Positions 44,113 to 52,190 of a DNA stretch of 64,000 bases are shown in pieces. The notes under the pieces are model-generated. The model was not told where the DNA came from, made no database searches, and saw only the letters and a list, made by a program, of their open reading frames with translations. The DNA lies in assembly GCA_049115735.1 (NCBI GenBank), contig JAGDZP010000021.1, forward strand, positions 186,001 through 250,000. Direction: 5' to 3'. The DNA comes from CAXBNB01 sp049115735 (GTDB lineage Bacteria > Bacteroidota > Bacteroidia > Cytophagales > Cyclobacteriaceae). Both the position numbers and the translations under genes were made by a program. Position 1 is the first letter of the stretch, and every line of letters begins with the position of its first letter.

Positions 44113-44226
44113 TTGCATTCAAAAACAATACCTGCATTTACCGCACATGTTGCGGTATCTGTCAATTTTTCGCAAGACCCAAGAGAGCCCAGAACTGGTC
44201 TGGGGATAGTGCTAATTTGAATGCAA
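44113..44226. repeat. 114-base segment bounded by 11-base inverted repeats
   Basis: TTGCATTCAAA at 44113-44123 is repeated exactly in inverted orientation at 44216-44226. Between them lie a small ACCGCA/TGCGGT hairpin and a CCAGAACTGG dyad. It falls in the gap between tyrS and the enolase-family gene. No target duplication was found, so it may be chance or a small mobile or structured element. Confidence 0.35.
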
Positions 44227-44304
44227 TCGCACTGCCTTCGTTTCTTTGCTTGGCGAAGCAATTTCTGAGAATAGTTACCTTTGAGCAAATCCAATATTAT
44301 CTTA

Positions 44305-45585
44305 ATGAAAAAGGATAGAAGGGAATTCTTGAATACTGCGCTTACTGGAGCCGTTGGTGCTGGTATTTTAGGCTGTACTACAAGTGTTTCAGTGGAAGCT
44401 GGTCAGAGTGATGATATAGCCAATACATATGCCAAACTGGATAAGGTGCTAGCCACTCCCGTACTTAAAACTGGTTCCATTTCTGAGCCGGTTATTATTG
44501 AAAATCTTGAGCTTCTATACAAAGATCGAAATTTCATTTGCCGAGTAACGGCCAAGAGTGGTGCGGTTGGTCTCTGTATAAGCAACAACATGCAGATGAT
44601 CTCTTTGTATCCAATTTTTGTCAATAGACTTCAAGCCTTCTTTATAGGAAAAGATGCGAGAAACCTGGAGTCTCTGTTGGAGGAGGTTTATGTTCATAAA
44701 AGTAACTACAAAGTTCAAAACTTAGCACTTTGGGTGCCGCTGGCTACTATCGAGTTTGCTATCCTTGATTTACTTGGTAAAATTGCCAATCAATCGATGG
44801 GTGAATTGCTGGGAGGTGTGCACAATACTGAAATAAGCGTTTACCGAGCAAATAATTATAGAGGCAAAACCGCAGAAGAGTCCTTGGAGCGAATCATCCA
44901 GAATGTAGAAGAATCGGGTGCAAAAGCACTTAAGTTTAAGATAGGTGGAAGGATGAGCAACAATGCGGATTATCCTCCCGGCAGGACGGAGGCTTTAATC
45001 CCTCTGGTGCGAGAACACTTTGGTAGTGATATGACGATCTATGCAGATTCCAATGGTTCGTACACTGCTGATAAAGCCATAGAGATAGGAAAAATACTGG
45101 AAGAATATAAAATTGACTTTTATGAGGAACCGGTTCCTTTTGATTGGTATGAAGAAACCAAACAAGTGGCGGATGCGGTGAACGTACCGATCGCCGGAGG
45201 TGAGCAGGAGCCAAGCATGCACCAGTTTAGGTGGCTTATTGCCAACAACGCTTTAGATATTGTTCAGCCGGATATATTCTATTTTGGAGGAATGATCCGA
45301 TCGATGAAGGTAGCAATAATGGCAGAATCCATGGGAAAAGTGTGTGTGCCGCATATTTCCGGTTCAGGCCTGGGTTATCTGTACATGATGCATTTTGTGT
45401 CGGCTGTATCTAATGCAGGACCTTACCATGAATTTAAGGGATTCAACAAATCCATTCCATTCAATTGTGATACATCTGATTTTGTGGTGAGGAATAGCGC
45501 GATTAAAGTGCCCACCGGACCGGGGAGTGGTTTGGAAATAGACCCTGATTTTGTAAACAGCCACACACCAGTCACCGTTTACTAA
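44305..45585 (+). CDS. Tat-type mandelate racemase/muconate lactonizing-like enzyme
   Basis: The start at 44305 gives MKKDRREFLNTAL, a Tat motif, with a lipobox-like ILGC (cysteine 24), so it may be a Tat-exported lipoprotein. The enolase-superfamily core follows: capping domain, then the K-x-K pair in ALKFKIGG, metal ligands in YADSNGSY, DFYEEPVPF and IAGGEQEPS, the aspartate in IVQPDIFYFGGM, and histidine in VPHISGSG. K-x-K plus a His-Asp dyad marks the mandelate racemase branch, which includes sugar-acid dehydratases. Substrate is unknown; the neighbours favour a sugar acid. Confidence 0.88.
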   Translation: MKKDRREFLNTALTGAVGAGILGCTTSVSVEAGQSDDIANTYAKLDKVLATPVLKTGSISEPVIIENLELLYKDRNFICRVTAKSGAVGLCISNNMQMISLYPIFVNRLQAFFIGKDARNLESLLEEVYVHKSNYKVQNLALWVPLATIEFAILDLLGKIANQSMGELLGGVHNTEISVYRANNYRGKTAEESLERIIQNVEESGAKALKFKIGGRMSNNADYPPGRTEALIPLVREHFGSDMTIYADSNGSYTADKAIEIGKILEEYKIDFYEEPVPFDWYEETKQVADAVNVPIAGGEQEPSMHQFRWLIANNALDIVQPDIFYFGGMIRSMKVAIMAESMGKVCVPHISGSGLGYLYMMHFVSAVSNAGPYHEFKGFNKSIPFNCDTSDFVVRNSAIKVPTGPGSGLEIDPDFVNSHTPVTVY

Positions 45586-45642
45586 TTCAAAATCCGTCTG
45601 CACACAAAGTAATAGAAGACCAATAGAGCAACTGTAGAAATT

Positions 45643-47745
45643 ATGAGGAAGAAAGTGAGTAAATGTCAATCGGTTATGAGCCTGATGATTGTGCTGTTGT
45701 TTTTGTCATGTACTCCAAATAAGGGGCAGGAAAATGGAGCAAATGCCCTCATCAATGAAAGCAGTCCCTATCTTTTACAACATGCCTACAACCCGGTAGA
45801 ATGGTACCCTTGGGGAGATGAAGCATTATCGAAAGCTCAGAAAGAAGACAAACTGCTGGTGATCAGCATTGGCTATGCGGCATGCCACTGGTGCCACGTG
45901 ATGGAGCATGAGTCTTTTGAGGATTCATTGGTAGCCCAAAAAATGAATGCCAGCTTCGTATCGATCAAGGTCGATAGGGAAGAAAGACCAGACATTGATG
46001 CCATCTATATGGATGCCATGCAATTGATACAAAGAAGAGGAGGGTGGCCGTTGAACGTGATTGCACTTCCAGACGGACGCCCTGTTTTTGCAGAAAGCTA
46101 TTTGCCTAAGAAGAACTGGGAAAAACTGCTTGATGTATTTTCGGAAATGTATCAGAATGATCGTGAAAAGATGTTGACGCAAGCTGAGCAAGTTACCGAA
46201 GGAGTGAGCCAGCTAGAAATGGCGATGTTCAACGATTCTGGCTCTGATTTCACCCAAGAAAATTTTGACCAACTATTTGAGAATACCATTCAAAGTATTG
46301 ACATGCGCAAAGGTGGGCGAGAGGGCGCTCCCAAGTTTCCTATGCCCTCTATATATGAATTCTTACTCACTTACGACTATTTCAACTCTAACCCAAAGGC
46401 ACAGCAGGCACTGAAAGTTACTTTGGACAACATGGCTTTTGGCGGTATTTACGATCAAGCAGGCGGAGGATTTGCCCGCTATTCGGTGGATGACAAGTGG
46501 ATTGTGCCTCATTTTGAAAAAATGCTTTACGACAACTCGCAGCTGGTGAGTCTATATAGTCACGCTTATCAATACTTTGGTGATGCTGAATACAAGAGGG
46601 TGGTAGATGAGACACTTGAGTTTGTAGCAAGAGAACTGACGGATGCAAGTGGAGGATTCTATTCTTCCCTAGACGCGGATAGCGAAGGAGTAGAGGGTAA
46701 ATTTTATGTATGGACCGAGGAAGAAATAGATGCTGCTTTGGGTGAAAAATCCAAGATATTCAAAACCTATTATGGTGTTTCTCATCAGGGCAACTTTGAA
46801 GAAAAGAATATTTTGGTGAAAACCATGTCAATTTCGGAATTGGCACAGAAGTTTGACTTGTCGATTGACAATGCTTCTTCTATTGTGGAAACTGGTAAGA
46901 AAAAATTGTTGGAAATCCGTGCCGGACGTGTAAGACCCGGCCTGGATGATAAAATCCTGACTTCCTGGAACAGTCTCATGATCACAGGTTATCTGGATGC
47001 TTATTTTGCTTTTGGGGAAGATAAATACCTGGAGAGTGCATTGAATTGTGGTGAATTTCTTTTGAACAATCAAATAGAAAAATCAGGAAAGATTAACAGA
47101 AACTATAAAGATGGAAAGTCTTCCATCAGTGGGTTTTTGGATGATTACAGCCATACCATTATGGCCTTCATCAAGCTATATGAAGCTACTTTTGATGAGC
47201 AATGGTTGTACAAAGCTAAAGAACTCAGGGACTATGTGATGAAGTTTTTTAGTGACGAGGAAACCAAGATGTTTTTCTATACTTCCGATGAAGACCCTGA
47301 ACTGATCGCAAGAAAAATGGAAATTACTGATAATGTGATTCCTTCCTCAAATTCAAGTATGGCCATGGCACTATTTCAGTTGGGGCAATACTTCTTCAAC
47401 GAAGATGATATAGCCAGGGCAAAACAGATGTTCGCCAATGTAGAGCAAGAAGTACTGGAAGTTCCACATGGCTATAGCAACTGGGCCAGGCTCTATGGGC
47501 TTATTGGCAATCGTCATTATGAAGTAGCTGTTGTGGGACCAGACGCCCAGGGTAAAAAGCTCGAATTGGCTACTAGGTTTATTCCTAACAAGATACTGAT
47601 GGGTGGAAAAGATGAAGGTTCGCTGGAACTGCTCTCAGGCAAACTTAACCCCGGAAGCACTATGATTTATGTTTGCCAAAATAAGTCTTGTCAGCTGCCA
47701 GTCACCGAAGCACAAAAGGCTATTGGGCAGATGGGGCTAGACTAA
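45643..47745 (+). CDS. DUF255 thioredoxin-domain protein (YyaL/SSP411 type), lipoprotein
   Basis: Signal ends LFLSC (cysteine 23). Residues about 34-195 are the DUF255 thioredoxin-like domain, starting INESSPYLLQHAYNPVEWYPW with the redox pair C81-H-W-C84 in CHWCHVMEHESFED. The remaining 500 residues are an N-acylglucosamine-2-epimerase-like (alpha/alpha)6 barrel (FEKMLYDNSQLVSLYSHAYQ, GFYSSLDADSEGVEGKFYVW, DDKILTSWNSLMI). The family is widespread (human SPATA20) and its function is unsettled. Here the lipoprotein signal puts it in the envelope, unlike most relatives. The 57-base gap after the enolase gene suggests cotranscription. Confidence 0.93.
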   Translation: MRKKVSKCQSVMSLMIVLLFLSCTPNKGQENGANALINESSPYLLQHAYNPVEWYPWGDEALSKAQKEDKLLVISIGYAACHWCHVMEHESFEDSLVAQKMNASFVSIKVDREERPDIDAIYMDAMQLIQRRGGWPLNVIALPDGRPVFAESYLPKKNWEKLLDVFSEMYQNDREKMLTQAEQVTEGVSQLEMAMFNDSGSDFTQENFDQLFENTIQSIDMRKGGREGAPKFPMPSIYEFLLTYDYFNSNPKAQQALKVTLDNMAFGGIYDQAGGGFARYSVDDKWIVPHFEKMLYDNSQLVSLYSHAYQYFGDAEYKRVVDETLEFVARELTDASGGFYSSLDADSEGVEGKFYVWTEEEIDAALGEKSKIFKTYYGVSHQGNFEEKNILVKTMSISELAQKFDLSIDNASSIVETGKKKLLEIRAGRVRPGLDDKILTSWNSLMITGYLDAYFAFGEDKYLESALNCGEFLLNNQIEKSGKINRNYKDGKSSISGFLDDYSHTIMAFIKLYEATFDEQWLYKAKELRDYVMKFFSDEETKMFFYTSDEDPELIARKMEITDNVIPSSNSSMAMALFQLGQYFFNEDDIARAKQMFANVEQEVLEVPHGYSNWARLYGLIGNRHYEVAVVGPDAQGKKLELATRFIPNKILMGGKDEGSLELLSGKLNPGSTMIYVCQNKSCQLPVTEAQKAIGQMGLD

Positions 47746-47851
47746 TTCAAGATTTGTAGATCCAAGAGTCAAGATTTTTTCCGAGGAATTTGGAATGAAT
47801 CGATTGGGTTGAACATTCTGATTTAGCTCAATGGATATTATCTTTATAAAG

Positions 47852-48559
47852 ATGATTCAGCGTATTTGTTTAATTATTGGTTTGTTCCTGATTGTAAGTT
47901 TCTCCAAAGCTCAGACGGTGGAGTATTCTGTTCAGTTGCATTCGTCATTAGCTTCTTTTTGGGGAGGATCATCAAGTAAATTGTCTTTCGTTGATTTGTA
48001 TTTGGGTTTGTATAATATTGAGAATCCCTACGGACGATCACCCGCTTTGTCCTATGGTATTTCGACTCAAGCTCAGTTGCTCGTCAAACGATATGTTTTT
48101 GGCTTGCAAGTGGGCTATGACAATTTTAAAAGTAATACAAGCATTCATGGATCGCCCCAAGAAGAGGCTGTTTATTGGATAGATACTGAAAGGTCTTCTC
48201 TTGTTTTGTCGAATCATTTTTTGAACCTGTACCCTTATATAGGAAGGAGAATTGACAAAGGAAAATGGATATTCGATGCTACAGCTGGGGTGGATATAGC
48301 TTTTAGTCATGGAGGAAAAATTCGTATTGATATTACTGATACGAATGACACAAAAATGAATCGCAATATTGACCTAAATGGAAGTGGTATCGATATTAGA
48401 CCAAGGGTTTCGGTGATTGCCTATAATGGTAAATTTGGATATTTCGCAGGGTATTCTCTTGGTATTTTACCTTATGAAAATGAGATAGGCTTTGAATCAG
48501 CAGCCGAGGGAATTTACTCCCGTATTGTTCGACTTGGGATCAGTTACAAACTAAATTGA
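47852..48559 (+). CDS. outer-membrane beta-barrel protein, hypothetical
   Basis: The ATG at 47852 opens a signal peptide (MIQRICLIIGLFLIVSFSKA-Q); an ATG seven codons earlier at 47831 is an alternative. The roughly 215-residue mature part alternates aromatic and polar residues in strand-length blocks (VFGLQVGYDNFKSN, FLNLYPYIGRRID, KFGYFAGYSLGILPYENEIG) and ends IVRLGISYKLN, as expected for a small barrel. No family is recognised. It lies between the DUF255 gene and the convergent PQQ-dehydrogenase gene. Confidence 0.72.
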   Translation: MIQRICLIIGLFLIVSFSKAQTVEYSVQLHSSLASFWGGSSSKLSFVDLYLGLYNIENPYGRSPALSYGISTQAQLLVKRYVFGLQVGYDNFKSNTSIHGSPQEEAVYWIDTERSSLVLSNHFLNLYPYIGRRIDKGKWIFDATAGVDIAFSHGGKIRIDITDTNDTKMNRNIDLNGSGIDIRPRVSVIAYNGKFGYFAGYSLGILPYENEIGFESAAEGIYSRIVRLGISYKLN

Positions 48560-48581
48560 ATATCCAAACCAAAAAGTAATG

Positions 48582-51443
48582 CTACAACGGCCTCACCTTA
48601 ATATCCCTCCAGGACATTACAAATTGCCTTTCACCATTAATGCCATGAATTTGTAGTGCAATAAAGCCCTTAGGATGGGTTTCATAAATATCTTCCCGTA
48701 CAACGTCCTCAATTTTATGACCATTCACGAATGTCTGCATTCGAGGACCGTCGGCTACAATCCGTAGCTTGTTCCAACCTTCACTAATGAAATAGTCGTG
48801 GCTATCTTCCTTTTTCTCCTGTGTGGATATCCACCCGGTACCGAGTGCCTCACCATATAAAACTCCCGTTGTGATGGTTTTCGGTCCCATTTTGCGTCGT
48901 ATTTCCAATTGCGGACCCCAAACGCGTCCAGCTCGCCATTGAGGGTTGTTTTTTTCTGATACCGGTCTGGCGGAAGATCTGAATTGGATTCCTTGATTGG
49001 TGATGTCGTCTACAGTCACTTCACATTCCATTTCGAAATCGTCAAATTCTGCTATGGAACAAAGGAATGAGTTGTTGCTGCCAGGCATAGTGCGACCCAC
49101 TATAGCACCGTCTTCCACAGTGTAAGAGTGGTAACCGTTCATATGCACCCAACCATCTAACGACTTACCGTCGAATAGCGAATACCATCCATCTTTATCT
49201 GGTTTTAAATTACCCGGATCTCCTGTTCTCGTTTCCAAATAGCTTTCCGGTAGCGCGAAAGTCATGACATAGTCTCCTGATTTGGTAGAGTTCTTGCCGC
49301 CACCTCCCGCAACAATGGTCACGTATTGCCTGCCATTCTGGATGAACACACTAGGGGTGGCATAGCCTCCCACGGGAAGCTGATATTCCCAAAGTAATTT
49401 CCCTCTTGATTTTTCAAATGCACGCAGCTTTTCATCTGCCGTAGACGCGATAAAAATCATACCGCCAGCGGTTGCAACAGCACCTCCGTAGGTTGGAGTG
49501 CCAGTATTTAATACACCTTTTTTCGTCAGTTCTTTATATTCTCCAATTGGTCTTTTCCATACTACATCGCCCGAGGCAAGGTTGATAGCAGTGAGCGTTC
49601 CCCAAGGTGGGGCAGTGGCAGGATATCCATCCTGATCTCGAAATATCTTGTAACCATTGCCCACATATTTGAATTTACCTTTAGCGTTTATGGCATTTGC
49701 AGAATCGGACGTACTTTGATTTGATTTGATAAACTCAGCAAGAGCCATTAGTTGATCTTCATCAAATTGCTTAAATGCTGGCATGATATTCCGACCATTG
49801 CGGATGACTTCTAATGTCTGTTCTTTAGACAGTTGTATATCATTTAGCGGAGGGTAAGTAGGGGGAGAGCCCTCTTTATTGATGCCGTGGCACAGTGCGC
49901 AATTTTCAGTGTACAAGCTTTTTCCAATTTGTAAGGAATTAGCATCAGCATCAGATTCATACACTTTAGTAAGCTTCATCAATGACACCAAGTTGTTTGA
50001 ATTCACATACAACATATTATAATATGGGTCAAATGAGCCCCCTTGCCATTCTACACCGCCAAGAAAACTTGGACTGGTTAGAGTACCTATTTCTGATGGA
50101 GGAGTATAGATTGGTCCGCTGATATAGTTTTTAAATAATTTTTTCGCATAAGCATTTGCCTCCAGTGAAATATTAGTCAAGTCTGTTTCGTCAATACCTG
50201 TTCTGCCAAGTGGTAAAGGTTTGGTCGGAATTGGTTGAGTTGGCCATGCTTCTTCACCATGTACAGTCGAAGCTGCCACAGGTGTTTCAATAATCGGAAA
50301 TATGGGCTCGCCTGTGTCCCGATCCAGAACAAATGTCAATCCCATTTTAGTCAATTGAACAACTGCATCTCTTTTCTCTTTTCCTTTATTGATGGTAACC
50401 AAAACTGGTGCTGAAGGATTGTCATAGTCCCAAATGTCGTGATGTACTGTTTGATAATGCCAGACTCGTTTGCCAGTAGTAGCATCAAGGGCTAGTATAC
50501 AATTTCCGAAAAGGTTTTGACCTTTTCGAAAGCCGCCATAGAAATCGAAAGATGGTGAACCGGTAGCGCAGAATACCCAACCCCTCTTTTCATCCATAGT
50601 AAACCCGCTCCACACATTGGCACCACCATAGGATTGTCCTTCTTCAAATTCCCAGGTATCGTAACCAAACTCTCCTTCTTCGGGTATGGTATGAAATATC
50701 CATTCAAAAGCTCCTGTAACAGTGTTGTATGCCCGGATATGCCCAGGAGTAGATACGTACCCTTCAGGGACTCTCGATCCAATAATCAAATAATTCTTGT
50801 ATACTATTCCCGGAGAAGTCACTTCAATCGAGGCTTTCTCAACAGGCATGCTGAGGTTTTTTCTTAAGTCAATAAAGCCATTTTCACCGAATGAAGTTAT
50901 CAGTGCACCTGTTTTGGCATTGAGGGCATAAATTCTATCTTTTACGAAATGAAAAATTCGGCGATCAGTTTTATCATTGGACTCCCAGTAAGTCACGCCT
51001 CGGGTTCTGCCTCGAAACTCAGTATTATTCTCATTGTATTCTGATGAATGAAACACCCATTCTTCTTCTCCCGTGACAGCATTAAGAGCAATTGCCCGCA
51101 GGGTAGGTGTGGATAAATACATCAGTCCATCTATTATAATCGGGTTGACCTGTATGGATGACTTGTCATTGGCATCTCCTGTTCGGTATTGCCATACTGG
51201 TACCAGCCTATGTACATTGGCGGCATGTATCTGACCCAGTTCCGAATATTGATTACCTTTCTTATCTCCGCGATAGACCGACCATTCTGAATATTCAATT
51301 GGAGGAGTATTGTCTTGTTTTATTTCTTGTTTAGGTGGTTTGTCAGTAGGTTGCTCAGGAGCTGAACAAGAAAAAATAAGAATAGTAGTTAGAGTCAGGA
51401 AACATACAAATTTCCCAATTCTCAAGTCATTGTGATTTGCCAT
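48582..51443 (-). CDS. PQQ dehydrogenase - cytochrome c - DUF1080 fusion lipoprotein
   Basis: Signal ends ILIFSC (cysteine 26). Residues about 50-490 and 580-735 form one PQQ-type eight-bladed propeller (EWSVYRGDKKGNQYSELGQI, VHHDIWDYDNPSAPV, GGAVATAGGMIFIASTADEKLRAF), as in membrane glucose and alcohol dehydrogenases. It is interrupted at about 495-575 by a cytochrome c domain with the haem site CALCHG and an axial methionine in NIMPAF. Residues about 745-953 are a DUF1080 domain (LFDGKSLDGWVHMN, FEMECEVTVDD, GIQFRSS), the family of 3-keto-disaccharide hydrolases. The protein could oxidise a sugar, pass electrons to its own haem, and cleave the product. No PQQ synthesis genes are in the window. 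Confidence 0.9.
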   Translation of the reverse strand: MANHNDLRIGKFVCFLTLTTILIFSCSAPEQPTDKPPKQEIKQDNTPPIEYSEWSVYRGDKKGNQYSELGQIHAANVHRLVPVWQYRTGDANDKSSIQVNPIIIDGLMYLSTPTLRAIALNAVTGEEEWVFHSSEYNENNTEFRGRTRGVTYWESNDKTDRRIFHFVKDRIYALNAKTGALITSFGENGFIDLRKNLSMPVEKASIEVTSPGIVYKNYLIIGSRVPEGYVSTPGHIRAYNTVTGAFEWIFHTIPEEGEFGYDTWEFEEGQSYGGANVWSGFTMDEKRGWVFCATGSPSFDFYGGFRKGQNLFGNCILALDATTGKRVWHYQTVHHDIWDYDNPSAPVLVTINKGKEKRDAVVQLTKMGLTFVLDRDTGEPIFPIIETPVAASTVHGEEAWPTQPIPTKPLPLGRTGIDETDLTNISLEANAYAKKLFKNYISGPIYTPPSEIGTLTSPSFLGGVEWQGGSFDPYYNMLYVNSNNLVSLMKLTKVYESDADANSLQIGKSLYTENCALCHGINKEGSPPTYPPLNDIQLSKEQTLEVIRNGRNIMPAFKQFDEDQLMALAEFIKSNQSTSDSANAINAKGKFKYVGNGYKIFRDQDGYPATAPPWGTLTAINLASGDVVWKRPIGEYKELTKKGVLNTGTPTYGGAVATAGGMIFIASTADEKLRAFEKSRGKLLWEYQLPVGGYATPSVFIQNGRQYVTIVAGGGGKNSTKSGDYVMTFALPESYLETRTGDPGNLKPDKDGWYSLFDGKSLDGWVHMNGYHSYTVEDGAIVGRTMPGSNNSFLCSIAEFDDFEMECEVTVDDITNQGIQFRSSARPVSEKNNPQWRAGRVWGPQLEIRRKMGPKTITTGVLYGEALGTGWISTQEKKEDSHDYFISEGWNKLRIVADGPRMQTFVNGHKIEDVVREDIYETHPKGFIALQIHGINGERQFVMSWRDIKVRPL

Positions 51444-51541
51444 GGCATTAGGTCGAAAAAATGGATGGATCAGTGTTGTGCCAATAAATCTACTAAGATT
51501 TTTGTTAACACTGATTCCTGCTCAGGCCAAGGTTAGGCCAA

Positions 51542-52099
51542 TTATTGCTTCCACTTAATATTACAGCCCATGCTTGGCAGCTGGTCTTCTGATATAGCAG
51601 TACCATCAAGAAGTGCATCCAAAGTATTGCACAGGTCAAAACCTGTTACTGGTTTTCCATTACCTGGCGAAGAGTCATCCATTCTTCCTCGGTACACACA
51701 TTTCATTTCACCATCAAACACATAAAAATCCGGAGTGCAGGCTGCCTGATAGGCTTTGGCAACTTTCTGGCTTTCATCATACAAATAAGGAAAAGTGTAA
51801 CCCACTTCAGCGGCTTTTTCCTTCATGAATTCCGGTGCATCAGCCGGGTAGTTTTCTACGTCATTGGCACTTATTGCTACAAAGGTGATTCCCTTTTGTT
51901 GGTATTCTTTGGCAATGCCGGCAATCTCGTCCTGAACGTGGATGACGTATGGACAGTGGTTGCAAATGAACATGACCACCGTTCCATTGTCAGATTTGAT
52001 TTCGTCGAGGGAAACGTCATTTCCAGATACTGCTTCTGGCAGATTGAAATCTGGAGCTATTGTGCCCAAGGGCATCATTTCGGAATAAGTCAGAGACAT
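51542..52099 (-). CDS. thioredoxin-like redoxin (AhpC/TSA fold)
   Basis: The 185 residues form a cytoplasmic thioredoxin-fold protein of the redoxin/TlpA group: LGTIAPDFNLPEAVSGNDVS at the start, the redox motif FICNHCPYVIHVQDE with C-N-H-C, and GITFVAISANDVENYP. The CNHC pair with VPYL-type C-terminal blocks is typical of the thioredoxin family protein often annotated as redoxin in Bacteroidota. No signal peptide is present. It follows the metallopeptidase gene on the same strand after 91 bases. Confidence 0.9.
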   Translation of the reverse strand: MSLTYSEMMPLGTIAPDFNLPEAVSGNDVSLDEIKSDNGTVVMFICNHCPYVIHVQDEIAGIAKEYQQKGITFVAISANDVENYPADAPEFMKEKAAEVGYTFPYLYDESQKVAKAYQAACTPDFYVFDGEMKCVYRGRMDDSSPGNGKPVTGFDLCNTLDALLDGTAISEDQLPSMGCNIKWKQ

Positions 52100-52190
52100 T
52101 CTTAGTTAAAAGTTATTATAGTTGAAAGTTTTTCTGCCCTAGTGGCTAAGCTTTTTATTTTTCATTAATAATTTATCATTCTTCATTGAA

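Noticed and set aside
44097..44294. 65-codon cysteine-containing minus-strand frame after tyrS
   Set aside because: It covers the inverted-repeat segment, has no promoter or homologous motif, and I could not support it as a gene.
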